This document shows, in pieces, positions 53,308-63,308 of a DNA stretch of 64,000 nucleotides. Location: the NCBI RefSeq assembly GCF_009765975.1, contig NZ_LMUJ01000063.1:97996-161995 (forward strand). The letters are read 5' to 3'. Made by a program: the position numbers and the translations under genes. The first letter of the stretch is position 1. Every line of letters starts with the position of its first letter. A model generated the notes under the pieces. That model did no database searches, had not been told where the DNA came from, and saw only the letters and a list, made by a program, of their open reading frames with translations. Source of the stretch: Acidisphaera sp. S103. Lineage in GTDB: Bacteria > Pseudomonadota > Alphaproteobacteria > Acetobacterales > Acetobacteraceae.

Positions 53308-55807
53308 AAGGCGCTACATACGTAGGCACGTTCCAAACCAGATCGGCATACTCCCGGATCGACCGGTCGGATGAAAACCATCCCACATTCGCGGTATTCA
53401 GCACCGACGCCTGCCACCACGCCTCCGGCCGGCGCCACAGATCGGCGATCCGCCGCTGCGTCGCGTAATAATCGTCGAAATCGGCACAGACCAGGAAGTA
53501 GTCGTGGTGGCGCAGCGAATCCACCAGGCCGCGATACCGGTCGCGCTCATCCGGCGAAAACACCCCATCCTCGACGCTGGACAACACCTGCGCCAGGATC
53601 GGCGACCCTGCGATCAGATCGGCCGAATCAATCCCCAGGCTACGCTTGGCGGCGACCTGCTCCGCGGTCAGCCCGAAGATGAACATGTTGTCCGCCCCGA
53701 CACGCTCCAGGATCTCGATATTGGCGCCGTCGAGCGTGCCCACGGTCAGCGCGCCATTCAGCGCGAACTTCATGTTGCCAGTGCCCGACGCCTCCATGCC
53801 GGCGGTCGAAATCTGCTCCGAGACGTCCGCCGCCGGAATGACCACTTCCGCCAGGCTGACGGAGTAGTTCGGCAGAAACACGATCTTCAGGATGTCGCGC
53901 ACGGTGGGGTCGCTGTTGACCACCTTTGCCACGTCGTGGATCAGCTTGATGATCAGCTTGGCCTGCTGATAGCTGGCCGCGGCCTTCCCAGCGAAAATCT
54001 TCACCCTCGGCGTCCAGTTGTCCGTCGGACGCGCTCGTATCGCATTGTACAGCGCAATGGCTTCCAGGATGTTCAGCAACTGGCGCTTGTATTCATGGAT
54101 GCGCTTGATGTGGACGTCGAACAAGGCGGACGGATCGACGCGGATTTCCAGGTCCCGCCGGATCAAATTGGATAGCGCCAGCTTGTTGGCATAGCGCCCG
54201 GCGGCGAACCGGGTCTGGAAGCTGCGATCGTTCGCCAGCGGGCGCAATTTCGTCAGGGCGTTCTCGTTGTCCAGCACCTCCGGCCCCGCCGCTTCCACCA
54301 GCAGGCGCGTCAGCCGCGGATTGGCCTCGTGCAGCCAGCGGCGGAAGGTGATCCCGTTGGTGACGTTGACGATCCGATCCGGAAACAGGCTGTGCAGGTC
54401 GTGGAACACGGTTTCCCGCATCAGCCCGGTATGCAGCGCGGAGACGCCATTGACCCGATGCGATCCCAGGAACGCCAGGTGGCTCATGCGCACCCGCCGG
54501 CCCTGGTGCTCGTCGATCAACGACACGCTCGACAGCAGTTCGTCGTCCCCCGGATGTGCCTTCCGCACCTGCTCCAGATGCAGGGCGTTGATCAGGTAGA
54601 TAAGCTGCATGTGCCGCGGCAGCAGACGCTCCATCAGCGGCACCGGCCAGACTTCCAGCGCCTCCGGCAGCAGGGTGTGATTGGTGTAGCTCAGCGTCGC
54701 CCGCGTCATCCGCCAGGCGTCCTCCCAGGGAACCTGATGGAGATCCAGCAGGATGCGCATCAGTTCGGCGACGGCGATCGCCGGATGGGTGTCGTTCAAC
54801 TGGATCGCGGTCTTGTCCGGCAGGCTGGCGACATGCCCGAACGCCTTGATGTGCCGGCGCACCAGGTCCTGCAACGACGCCGAAACAAAGAAATACTCCT
54901 GCCGCAGCCGCAATTCCTGGCCCGCCGGCGTGGCATCCGACGGATACAGCACCTTGGAGATCGACTCGGCCTTGACCTGGGCAGCCAACGCACCCGCATG
55001 GTCGCCATGATTGAACGCATCCAGCCGCAGCGGGTCGGGTGCTCGTGCCGACCACAGTCGCAGGGTGTTCACCCGGCGGCCGCGCCAACCGACCGAAGGC
55101 GTATCATAAGCCACCGCCTCCACCGTTTCCGCTGGATGCCAGACATGCCGCACCGCGGCTTCGGAGATCGCCACGGCCTCGATCGCACCGCCGAAGCCGA
55201 TCTCGTAGTTGACCTCCGGCCGATAGAATTCCCACGGGTTGCCCAGGGCCAGCCAGTCCTCGGGGTATTCGTGCTGCCAGCCGTTCTTCATCCTCTGGCG
55301 GAACAGCCCATGCTCATAGCGGATGCCGTAGCCGTGCGCGGGAATGTCGAGCGTTGCCATGCTCTCCATGAAGCATGCCGCCAGCCGGCCCAGGCCGCCG
55401 TTGCCCAACGCCGCGTCAGGCTCCAGCGCGCGCAGCTTGTCCAGATCGACGTCCAGGCCGGCCAGTGCCGCCCGCATCGTGTCCAGCTTGTTGAGGTTGT
55501 TCAGGTTGTCGAACAGCAGGCGGCCGATCAGAAACTCCAGCGACAGGTAATAGACGCGCTTGGACCCGTTCTGGTACGCCGCATCGATCCCGGCCAGCCA
55601 GCGATCGACAATCTGGTCGCGCAATGCCAGCGATGTCGCCATCAGCCAGTCGTGATCCGTGGCGATCGTCCGCCGCTTGCCGACACGATAGGTGAGCTTA
55701 CCGAGGATCGCGGCCTGCAACGCTGCTACGTCGTCGTCGTTGCGCTCCGGCTCATGGTGATCCGTCTCATAAGCGACCCGGCCCGTCACGTCCGTTTCAA
55801 GCTCCAC
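53306..55807 (-). CDS. glgP: Glycogen/starch phosphorylase
   Basis: 833 residues from GTG 55807. Family hallmarks: ALGNGGLGRLAACFMESMAT, HGYGIRYEHGLFRQ, and the PLP lysine in EASGTGNMKFALNGALTVGT followed by LDGANIEI. It releases glucose-1-phosphate from glycogen in the cytoplasm. It lies upstream of glgC on the same strand but 650 bases away, so it is likely a separate transcript. The N-terminus starts right after the shared gap with the zinc-ribbon gene. Confidence 0.97.
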   Translation of the reverse strand: MELETDVTGRVAYETDHHEPERNDDDVAALQAAILGKLTYRVGKRRTIATDHDWLMATSLALRDQIVDRWLAGIDAAYQNGSKRVYYLSLEFLIGRLLFDNLNNLNKLDTMRAALAGLDVDLDKLRALEPDAALGNGGLGRLAACFMESMATLDIPAHGYGIRYEHGLFRQRMKNGWQHEYPEDWLALGNPWEFYRPEVNYEIGFGGAIEAVAISEAAVRHVWHPAETVEAVAYDTPSVGWRGRRVNTLRLWSARAPDPLRLDAFNHGDHAGALAAQVKAESISKVLYPSDATPAGQELRLRQEYFFVSASLQDLVRRHIKAFGHVASLPDKTAIQLNDTHPAIAVAELMRILLDLHQVPWEDAWRMTRATLSYTNHTLLPEALEVWPVPLMERLLPRHMQLIYLINALHLEQVRKAHPGDDELLSSVSLIDEHQGRRVRMSHLAFLGSHRVNGVSALHTGLMRETVFHDLHSLFPDRIVNVTNGITFRRWLHEANPRLTRLLVEAAGPEVLDNENALTKLRPLANDRSFQTRFAAGRYANKLALSNLIRRDLEIRVDPSALFDVHIKRIHEYKRQLLNILEAIALYNAIRARPTDNWTPRVKIFAGKAAASYQQAKLIIKLIHDVAKVVNSDPTVRDILKIVFLPNYSVSLAEVVIPAADVSEQISTAGMEASGTGNMKFALNGALTVGTLDGANIEILERVGADNMFIFGLTAEQVAAKRSLGIDSADLIAGSPILAQVLSSVEDGVFSPDERDRYRGLVDSLRHHDYFLVCADFDDYYATQRRIADLWRRPEAWWQASVLNTANVGWFSSDRSIREYADLVWNVPTYVAP

Positions 55808-55867
55808 GCTGCATTACCCTTTCGCGATCCCGATTCCCGTCACGAAAGCACGCTTGAACCGTCGGAT

Positions 55868-56398
55868 TCAACGGTTTGCATCGAATAGTGACGAACAGGA
55901 ACGAGTTTCCAGAGCGATTTGACCCCAATCGCAAATCGATGTGGCCAAAATAAGGGCGGTACGGTGCCTCACAGCGGCTCGTCCGGTCGTTTTGCCCGTG
56001 ATCCGAGCAGGCTCCGGCGTCGTGTGCCCGAACGGCGCCAGCAAAAGCGCGCTTGGCGGCCAGGCCCGCATGACCGCCTCCCGCCACGTCACCGTCGCGG
56101 CCACCGCGCCCAGCAGCACGACGACCGTCAGCACCCAGGCAGCCAGAAGGGCGTGCGATGGCCGGTCAGGCGGCGCCGCGGCCGCGAGCCGGTCCATGGC
56201 GGTCACCGGCGGCAAGGATGCGGCAAGCGAGTCCAATGAGGGGTGCTGGACAGTCTCCGGCAGCGATCCGGCGTCATCATCCGTGTGAACGGGGACCCAC
56301 TCGCCCTGGCAGCGCGTGCAACGAACCTTCTTGCGTGGTGTCAGCCGGGATTCCGGCACGTCATAGGTGGCGGCGCAGCTTGGGCAGGTGATTCGCAT
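55868..56398 (-). CDS. MJ0042-type zinc-ribbon membrane protein
   Basis: 176 residues. The N-terminus has the MJ0042 zinc-ribbon CPSCAATYDVPESRL, then VRCTRCQGEWV (two CxxC pairs, residues 5-8 and 27-30). After a low-complexity region comes one membrane helix (LLAAWVLTVVVLLGAVAATV, about 85-104). Beyond the helix the sequence is unlike the usual C-terminal domain and may have shifted frame. It is divergent from ftsE, a common neighbour in alphaproteobacteria. Function unknown. Confidence 0.8.
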   Translation of the reverse strand: MRITCPSCAATYDVPESRLTPRKKVRCTRCQGEWVPVHTDDDAGSLPETVQHPSLDSLAASLPPVTAMDRLAAAAPPDRPSHALLAAWVLTVVVLLGAVAATVTWREAVMRAWPPSALLLAPFGHTTPEPARITGKTTGRAAVRHRTALILATSICDWGQIALETRSCSSLFDANR

Positions 56399-56582
56399 GA
56401 AAACCCGTTATCAAAAAGCACGGATCATAATGCGACGGACGGCTTGTGTTGCAAAAGCCTTTCAGTGTCCCGGACCTGTAATATGACATCAGTGTCCCGC
56501 GCCACGGCAGGCGCACCGGCAAAAGCCTTTCGGCGGACCCGGCGAAATGGCAAGAACGGTCCAGTCCGGGTAAATTGCCACC

Positions 56583-57289
<707 letters not shown>

Positions 57290-57293
<4 letters not shown>

Positions 57294-58213
57294 TCTCGCT
57301 GCGTCCGTCGGGTTTCGATGAACTGGGTTTGCGGCGGGCGCTGTCCGACCGGATGCTGCCGGTGCTGGTGGGGGCGATGACATTCCTGGCGGCCCTCGCC
57401 ATGGCCGGATGGTTCGGGACGGCGGCCCTGGCGCGGCATTGGCAGCAGGGCGCGGGGGCATCCCTGACCGTTCAGGTGCCGCAGGCGACCGACCCCGCGG
57501 CCAGTGGCGGGCAGACGCGGCTGGCGGCGGTGCTGGCTCTGCTGACCGGCACGCCGGGAGTCGCCTCGGCGCACGCGCTGTCCGACCAGGAACTCGCCGA
57601 CCTGCTCAAGCCGTGGCTGGGGCAGGGGGCGGATCGGCTGGCGATCCCCATCCCAGCGGTGATCGCGGTTCGCCTGACCGGCACTGCATCCGATCTGGCA
57701 CCGCTGGCACACCGCCTCGACGATGCCGCACCGGGCACGCTGGTCGAGGATCACGACCGGTGGATCGGGCGTCTGGCGGTGCTGGTCCGCAGCTTGCAAG
57801 CCTGTGCCGGCCTGGCGCTGCTGCTGGTCGCCGGCGTGGCCGCCTCGGTCATCGCGGTGGCGACCCGGGCGGGACTTTCGACCCGGCGGGAGGCGATCGA
57901 GATCGTCCACGGTCTCGGCGCCACCGATGCCTACATCGCCGGCCGGTTCGCAGCTAGGGCGACATTGCTGGCGGCGGCCGGTGCGGCGGGCGGCGCGTTG
58001 GTCGCATTGCCGGTGCTGCTGGCGCTCGCCCGGCTGGCGGCGCCGTTCGTGGGCCAGCCGGCGGGGACGGCGGGCGACACGTTGCAGGATGCGCTGGGGG
58101 CCTTGCCGGTCGCGCTGTGGCTGGCCTTGCCGTGCCTGCCGGTCAGCGCCGGCGCGATCGGCTTCGCCACCGCCCACAGCGCGGTTCGCCGCTGGTTGCG
58201 GCGGTTGCCATGA
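57290..58213 (+). CDS. ftsX: Cell-division membrane protein FtsX
   Basis: 307 residues from GTG 57290 within GTGA; the open frame begins 9 bases earlier. Four membrane segments: MTFLAALAMAGWFGTAALAR near residue 25, then SLQACAGLALLLVAGVAASV, LLAAAGAAGGALVALPVLLA and a last one near 285, with a periplasmic loop between the first two, as in FtsX. ATREGLS-type coupling region reads ATRAGLSTRREAIEIVHGLG. Partner of FtsE. Confidence 0.9.
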
Positions 58214-58836
58214 CCCGGCGCCGATCGATCGCGCGCCTGGTGGCGGCGATTCTTGTCGCCGGCGCCGTGTGCTGGATCGGCGGCTTTCTCTGGTTCCTGC
58301 AGGTCACCCGCCGCCCTGCCGCACCAGCGCCCCCGCACGTGGACGGGATCGTCGCCCTGACCGGCGGAGGCGGACGGGTGGAGCTTGCATTGCACCTGCT
58401 GGCGAGCGGCCGCGCGGACAAGCTGCTGCTCAGCGGCATCGGCGGCGGCACCGAACTCGCCACCCTCGGCCACCTTGCCGGGATCGGCACCACGGACTTG
58501 CAGGATCGCATCACGCTGGGCCGCTACGCCGCCTCGACCCGCGGCAACGGGGTCGAGACGGCGGCCTGGGCGGAGCAGAACAGCATCCATACCCTGATCG
58601 TGGTGACCGCCGCCTATCACATGCCGCGGGCCCTGGCCGAACTGCAGCAGGCGTTGCCGGACGTCCGCCTCTATCCGATGCCGGTGCATCCGGGTGGCAC
58701 CGAAAATGGGCTGGGATTGCGGCTGGAGGCGGAGGAGTACACAAAGTATCTTCTCACCGCGTCAGGGCTGTCCGCCTGGTTCCCGTCCCGGGAGCCGGTT
58801 TCCGCGTCCGGCACGCTGTCGAGTGCCGGAGGATGA
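58210..58836 (+). CDS. YdcF-family (DUF218) membrane protein
   Basis: 208 residues from ATG 58210, overlapping ftsX by 4 bases. One N-terminal membrane helix (LVAAILVAGAVCWIGGFLWF) precedes a DUF218 domain: DGIVALTGGGGRVELALHLL, NTRGNGVETAAWAE-like RGNGVETAAWAEQN and TLIVVTAAYHMPRALAELQQ. YdcF-like proteins are involved in cell-envelope metabolism. Its stop overlaps the plsC start (ATGA). Confidence 0.88.
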   Translation: MTRRRSIARLVAAILVAGAVCWIGGFLWFLQVTRRPAAPAPPHVDGIVALTGGGGRVELALHLLASGRADKLLLSGIGGGTELATLGHLAGIGTTDLQDRITLGRYAASTRGNGVETAAWAEQNSIHTLIVVTAAYHMPRALAELQQALPDVRLYPMPVHPGGTENGLGLRLEAEEYTKYLLTASGLSAWFPSREPVSASGTLSSAGG

Positions 58837-59555
58837 TCGTTCTGCGTTCCGCCTTGTTTAATATCGTATTCTTCACCATCGGCTTCGCGCTGGCCCTGTT
58901 TGCGGCCGTCGTGCGTGTCGTGGCCCCCGGCCGCGTGATCAACGTGGCGATGCTATGGGCCCGCATCCTGATCGTGATGGTACGGGTCATCTGCGGCATC
59001 CGGTTGGAGGTCAGCGGGCTTGAACACATCCCCCCGGGCGCCGCGCTGATCGCGTCACGCCACCAGTCGGCATTCGACACCTTCGTGTGGCTGACCCTGC
59101 TGCCGCGCTGCTGTTATGTGTTCAAGGACGAATTGCTGCGGATCCCGTTGTTCGGGCCGCTGATCAGCGTGGCCGGCATGATCGCGGTGGATCGGGACGC
59201 CGGCGGCGCCGCGATTCGCGCCTTGCTGCGCCAGGCGGAACGAGCGGTGCGGGAGCAGCGGCAGATCGTCATCTTCCCCGAGGGCACCAGAAGCGAGCCG
59301 GGCCGTCCGGGGACCCTGCAATCGGGAATCGCCGCCCTGGCATCGCGCACCGGCCTGCCGGTAATCCCGGTATCCACCGATTCAGGCCGCTTCTGGGGCC
59401 GCCGGGCGTTTCGCAAGCGGCCGGGAACCATCCGGATCGTGATCGGATCGCCGATCCCCGCTCGGACAGACCGAAAGACGCTCATGCAGGCTTTGGAACA
59501 CGCTATGCAGGCAGTCGATCGCAGCCCCGAAGGCGAGGCGCTCCGCACCGTATAA
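58833..59555 (+). CDS. plsC: 1-acyl-sn-glycerol-3-phosphate acyltransferase
   Basis: 240 residues from ATG 58833. Acyltransferase motif HX4D as SRHQSAFDTFVW near residue 72, and FPEGTRSEPG near residue 148. A hydrophobic N-terminus anchors it in the inner membrane. It makes phosphatidic acid from lysophosphatidic acid. Last gene of the tightly overlapping ftsE-ftsX-ydcF-plsC run. Confidence 0.94.
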   Translation: MIVLRSALFNIVFFTIGFALALFAAVVRVVAPGRVINVAMLWARILIVMVRVICGIRLEVSGLEHIPPGAALIASRHQSAFDTFVWLTLLPRCCYVFKDELLRIPLFGPLISVAGMIAVDRDAGGAAIRALLRQAERAVREQRQIVIFPEGTRSEPGRPGTLQSGIAALASRTGLPVIPVSTDSGRFWGRRAFRKRPGTIRIVIGSPIPARTDRKTLMQALEHAMQAVDRSPEGEALRTV

Positions 59556-59789
59556 CGCTGTGGAAAACTCTGTGCGCGCTTCACGTTCGCGGCTCCGAGA
59601 GCACATAAATCACGCCCTGCAACATATTGAAAAGACCAGAGTTCGTGAAAAAAATGACATATTCACATCGGTTTTTCGGACCTGGGGATAAATCTGACCC
59701 ACAACAGTTGCGCGACGGCTTCTCCGGCCGCCGGCGATTCGCCATGAGGTCCCGATGCGTGTAGAAAATCCCACCGTCCGAACAGAAGA

Positions 59790-60836
59790 ATGATGCGCCG
59801 CAGATACTGGGTCATTGCCGTCGCCATCCCCCTCCTTCTGGTCGCGGCCGAGGTCGTCTACTGGCGAATCGCCGCCGAACAATTGCGAACGGGGTATCGC
59901 GACTGGGCGGCTGACCGCGTCGCCGAGGGGTGGCAAGTGGGATCGGGCCCGCTGTCCATCGGCGGTTGGCCGCGGGCAGCGACGGTGACCGTGCCGAACC
60001 TGACGTTGCGCCATGCCGGACCAACCGTGCCCGGGGACGTGAATGTGGCGTCGGCCGGCATCACACTGTCGGTGTCCCTGTTCGATCCCTACACCCTGCA
60101 TCTGTTGCTGACGGGCCCGATGCACGTGCGGGTCGGCGACATGCCGGACGTTATCGTGACCGGCGATGAGACCTCGGTGTCCATGCCGTTGCAGCAGACC
60201 GATGCGCTGTCCGGCGTCCTGTTTGCGAGAAACCTGCGGTTGGAGGCCGCCACCGGGGCCTGGCACGTGACGATCGGATTGTTGAACGCCGACGCGTCGG
60301 TTGCCGCCGCTACCCCCGCCCATCAACCCCAACCGGCGGCGACATTCTCCATCAGTTCGGAGGCCATCGCCCTTCCCGCCGGCATCAAGTGGCCGCTTGG
60401 TCCCAATATATCGTCGCTCTCGATGGACGGGCGGCTGCACGGGCCGCTGCCGGGTGTCCGCGATATCAAGCGTTCGGCCGAGGCTTGGCGGGACGGTGGC
60501 GGGTCGTTGGAGATCACCCATCTGGCGACGGGCTGGGGACCGCTGGGGCTGACCGCCTCGGCGACGCTGGCGCTGGATGACCAGCTTCAGCCGATGGGCA
60601 GCGGCAATGCTCGTATCGTCGGGTACGCTGACACTCTGGATCGGCTGGCGGCGGCCGGGACGTTGACGAAATCCGCGGCGACGGCGGCCAAGGCGGTGCT
60701 GTCGCTGATGGCCGGAACCAGCGATGCGGATGAGCCGTCGTCGGTGGATGTGCCGCTGACCCTGCAATACCGCACGCTGTCGATGCGACAAATACCGCTG
60801 CTGCGGTTGCCGGAAGTAGACTGGCCGGTGCGATAG
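59790..60836 (+). CDS. DUF2125 family protein
   Basis: 348 residues, starting at ATG 59790 (a second ATG follows at once). One N-terminal membrane helix (YWVIAVAIPLLLVAAEVVYW) then a large beta-rich domain with GWQVGSGPLSIGGWPRAATV, AGITLSVSLFDPYTLHLLLT and GWGPLGLTASATLALDDQLQ, matching DUF2125 proteins of alphaproteobacteria. Likely faces the periplasm. Function unknown. About 235 bases separate it from plsC, without visible genes. Confidence 0.85.
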   Translation: MMRRRYWVIAVAIPLLLVAAEVVYWRIAAEQLRTGYRDWAADRVAEGWQVGSGPLSIGGWPRAATVTVPNLTLRHAGPTVPGDVNVASAGITLSVSLFDPYTLHLLLTGPMHVRVGDMPDVIVTGDETSVSMPLQQTDALSGVLFARNLRLEAATGAWHVTIGLLNADASVAAATPAHQPQPAATFSISSEAIALPAGIKWPLGPNISSLSMDGRLHGPLPGVRDIKRSAEAWRDGGGSLEITHLATGWGPLGLTASATLALDDQLQPMGSGNARIVGYADTLDRLAAAGTLTKSAATAAKAVLSLMAGTSDADEPSSVDVPLTLQYRTLSMRQIPLLRLPEVDWPVR

Positions 60837-60948
60837 TGCTACAAGGGGCTATGTCACGCGGATTCCAGAGCACGCGAATTAGCGGCCCGGCTGCCTAGCA
60901 GCCGGGGTTTGTCCCGCTTTTTCGACCTGTTGCCTGGAGAGTCCTCCC

Positions 60949-61239
60949 ATGTCCGCCGACCTGACACCTGAACAACCGTGCGTCGTTTTTGTCCGATTTC
61001 TGCTGGATGCCGATGTCTCGCCGGGGCTGCTGTCCCGGCTGCTGCAGCCCTATGCCAAGCGCGACCTGGTGCCCGACCGAATGTGGTCGCACCGCGCCGG
61101 CGACACCATCCACGTGGAAATCGCCATGGAAGCGATGCCCGCCGAGGTCGTTCACCTGGTCGAGGGCAATCTCTCGCAGGTGATCGGCGTCCGCAGCGTC
61201 TCCCGCGTCGCACGTCCCTGCCTGCGTCAGGTGGCCTGA
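60949..61239 (+). CDS. Small conserved-looking protein, ACT-like
   Basis: 96 residues from ATG 60949 with CCTGGAGAG upstream. A compact alpha/beta layout (CVVFVRFLLDADVSPGLLSR, DTIHVEIAMEAMPAEVVHLV, LSQVIGVRSVSRVA) suggests an ACT/ferredoxin-like fold, as in small regulators of about 90 residues. No firm family. The 3' end overlaps the end of nth by 13 bases. Confidence 0.65.
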   Translation: MSADLTPEQPCVVFVRFLLDADVSPGLLSRLLQPYAKRDLVPDRMWSHRAGDTIHVEIAMEAMPAEVVHLVEGNLSQVIGVRSVSRVARPCLRQVA

Positions 61240-61916
61240 AGCTCGGGTTGCGGAGACGGCGTCTTGTCGCGGTAACGGCACGGCGCCGCCGCGACGCAGC
61301 GCCAGCACTCCGGCCGTCGCGCCTTGCAGACGTAGCGCCCGTGCAAGATCAGCCAGTGATGCGAATCCCGCAGCCGCGCCGGCGAAATGCGCTTCAGCAG
61401 CCCGTCCTCCACCTCCCGCGGCGTCATGCCCGGGGCAAGGCCGGTGCGGTTGCCAATCCGGAAGATATGGGTATCCACCGCCATCGTCGCCTCGCCGAAC
61501 GCCACGTTCAGCACGACGTTGGCGGTCTTGCGCCCGACTCCCGGCAGGGCTTCAAGCGACTCGCGGTCGGGCGGCACCTGGCCGCCATGCTTGTCCTCCA
61601 GGTCCCGCGCGAGTTGCACGACGTTCTTCGCCTTGGTCTGCCACAGCCCGATCGAACGAATGTGGGACGCGACGCCATCCACACCCAGCGCGATCATGGC
61701 TTTCGGGGTAGGGGCGACCTGGAACAGGGTCTCCGTCGCGCGGTTGACCGAAACGTCGGTGGCCTGGGCGGACAACACCACCGCCACCAGCAGGGTGAAC
61801 GGGTCGGCAAAGCTGAGTTCGGTCTCCGGCGCGGGATTGCGTGTTGCCAGGGCATCGATGAACGCATGCACCTCGGCCCTGGTCATCGGCGGCGTTTTGC
61901 GTGGCGGTCGCGGCAC
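61227..61916 (-). CDS. nth: Endonuclease III
   Basis: 229 residues from GTG 61916 (ATG 61886 is the alternative). The helix-hairpin-helix LEALPGVGRKTANVVLNVAF carries the catalytic Lys, and VDTHIFRIGNRTGL the catalytic Asp. The [4Fe-4S] cluster motif is C-x6-C-x2-C-x5-C (CKARRPECWRCVAAAPC). It removes oxidised pyrimidines from DNA and nicks the abasic site. One base separates it from the upstream amidohydrolase stop. Confidence 0.96.
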   Translation of the reverse strand: MPRPPRKTPPMTRAEVHAFIDALATRNPAPETELSFADPFTLLVAVVLSAQATDVSVNRATETLFQVAPTPKAMIALGVDGVASHIRSIGLWQTKAKNVVQLARDLEDKHGGQVPPDRESLEALPGVGRKTANVVLNVAFGEATMAVDTHIFRIGNRTGLAPGMTPREVEDGLLKRISPARLRDSHHWLILHGRYVCKARRPECWRCVAAAPCRYRDKTPSPQPELQAT

Positions 61917-61917
61917 G

Positions 61918-62682
61918 TCAGCGACCTTTCAGCAGGCTGTCGGCTTGCGTAAGCCATCCGGCGAAGCGTCCTGCCCAGGCTTTCTGGGTCTCCGGGGTAG
62001 CGATCAGGTCCTGGCGGATCTCGATCTCGATATGCGGCAGCCCGCGCTTCTCGCCATGGGTCGGAATGCCGTAGTCGCTCTCCTCGGTGACCGCATACGG
62101 CGCGTTGTCACCCACCGTCAGGTCGCCCTCCTGGCGCAACAGATCCAACAGGATCCGCGCCAATCGAGCGTCCTTGTTATACAACATGCCGACCTGCATC
62201 GCTCGGGATTCGCCTTTGAACGACGGCGTGAAACTGTGCATCGCGACCAGCACGGTGCGGCGGCCGGCACGCGCATCCAGCAGTGTGCGGATACGGTCGT
62301 GGTACGGCGTAAAAATCGCCGCGACACGTGCCTGCCGTGCCTCCGCCGACAGGGCCTGATTGCCGGGAATCGGGGTGTATTCGCTGACCGCCGGCATCGC
62401 CGAGGGCCACGACGGATCGCGATTGCAGTCGATGACCAAGCGCGAATAAGTCTGCAACACGGCGGTCGCGTCCAGCATCCCGGATAAATATTCGGTGACG
62501 CCGGCGATGCCTATGTCCCAGGCGATGTGGCGCTGACGCTCCGCCTCGGATACGCCCAGGTCCTTCAGGGTCGCCGGAAAGACCCGCCCGGCGTGGTCGG
62601 CGGTCAGGAACAAATCCGATTTGCCGGCTTCGCGCAGCACACGGACGGGGGCTGGATCTTCGGCGGTGAGCAGCATCGGCAT
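61918..62682 (-). CDS. N-formylglutamate amidohydrolase family protein
   Basis: 254 residues from ATG 62682 (ATG 62676 possible). FGase pattern: FLTADHAGRVFPATLKDLGV (SxHxG-like region), HIAWDIGIAGVTEYLSGMLD, YSRLVIDCNRD, VLVAMHSFTPSF and EIEIRQDLIATPE. The family hydrolyses N-formyl-glutamate or related N-acyl compounds and needs metal. Likely cotranscribed with nth. Divergent from the NHase-like operon with a gap of 39 bases. Confidence 0.88.
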   Translation of the reverse strand: MPMLLTAEDPAPVRVLREAGKSDLFLTADHAGRVFPATLKDLGVSEAERQRHIAWDIGIAGVTEYLSGMLDATAVLQTYSRLVIDCNRDPSWPSAMPAVSEYTPIPGNQALSAEARQARVAAIFTPYHDRIRTLLDARAGRRTVLVAMHSFTPSFKGESRAMQVGMLYNKDARLARILLDLLRQEGDLTVGDNAPYAVTEESDYGIPTHGEKRGLPHIEIEIRQDLIATPETQKAWAGRFAGWLTQADSLLKGR

Positions 62683-62721
62683 CCCTGTTGCAGCAACCCC
62701 ACAATGCGCTAACGTCCCGCC

Positions 62722-63030
62722 ATGGACAAGGAAGTGCAGCGGGCACACCACGACCTGGGCGGTGCCTCGAAATTCATGTGCGAGCCGGTGGATATCGAGC
62801 CGCACGCCCCCACCGGGTTCGACCGTGAGGTGGACGCCCTGCGCCAGATGCTGGCGGCGAAGAAGCTGATGACGGTGGATGAACTGCGGCGCGGAATCGA
62901 GGCGATCCCCGAGGCCGAATACCACCGGCTAAGCTACTACCAGCGCTGGATCCGCTCCATCACCGACACCTTGCTGCGCCACGGTGTCATTACGGAAACC
63001 GAGCTGCGTGCCGCGTTGGAGGGGTCGTGA
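62722..63030 (+). CDS. Nitrile hydratase beta subunit N-terminal half (SCNase beta-like)
   Basis: 102 residues from ATG 62722. It corresponds to the helical N-terminal half of an NHase beta subunit: AHHDLGGASKF at residues 8-18 (DLGG motif), EVDALRQMLAAKKLMTVDEL, and YYQRWIRSITDTLLRHGVIT. The C-terminal barrel is encoded by the next gene. Together the three genes match the split architecture of thiocyanate hydrolase and toyocamycin nitrile hydratase. The stop overlaps the next start. Confidence 0.85.
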   Translation: MDKEVQRAHHDLGGASKFMCEPVDIEPHAPTGFDREVDALRQMLAAKKLMTVDELRRGIEAIPEAEYHRLSYYQRWIRSITDTLLRHGVITETELRAALEGS

Positions 63031-63308
63031 TGTTCGCGGCGGGAACCCCGGTGCGGGTGAAGGACGCATGGCCGGAAGCCTCCGGTCCGGTGCATATCCG
63101 CACGCCGCATTACGTGCGCGGCGTCGTCGGCGAGGTCGTCCGCCATCTGGGCGATTTTCCCAATCCCGAGGACCTCGCCTTCGCCCGCCCCGCCGAATCC
63201 CGGCCCCTGTACCACGTACGCTTCCGCAAGGGCGCGATCTGGCCGGAAGCGAAGCCGGATGACGAGCTGCTGATCGAGATTTTCGAACATTGGCTGGAGC
63301 GGCCATGA
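63030..63308 (+). CDS. Nitrile hydratase beta subunit C-terminal SH3-like half (SCNase alpha-like)
   Basis: 92 residues from ATG 63030, which overlaps the previous stop by one base (GTG 63027 is also possible). It matches the beta-barrel of NHase beta: GTPVRVKDAWPEASGPVHIR, TPHYVRGVVGEVVRHLGDFP, LYHVRFRKGAIWPEA and an acidic C-terminus. This is the small subunit of three-part enzymes of the family. Overlaps the alpha gene by 4 bases. Confidence 0.87.
   Translation: MFAAGTPVRVKDAWPEASGPVHIRTPHYVRGVVGEVVRHLGDFPNPEDLAFARPAESRPLYHVRFRKGAIWPEAKPDDELLIEIFEHWLERP

Noticed and set aside
54329..55888. 519-residue plus-strand open frame
   Set aside because: Antisense to glgP.
59556..59789. CTGTGGAAAACTCTGTG near 59570 as a DnaA-box/origin-like signal
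   Set aside because: One imperfect box (complement TTTTCCACA) without a cluster or origin genes; too weak.
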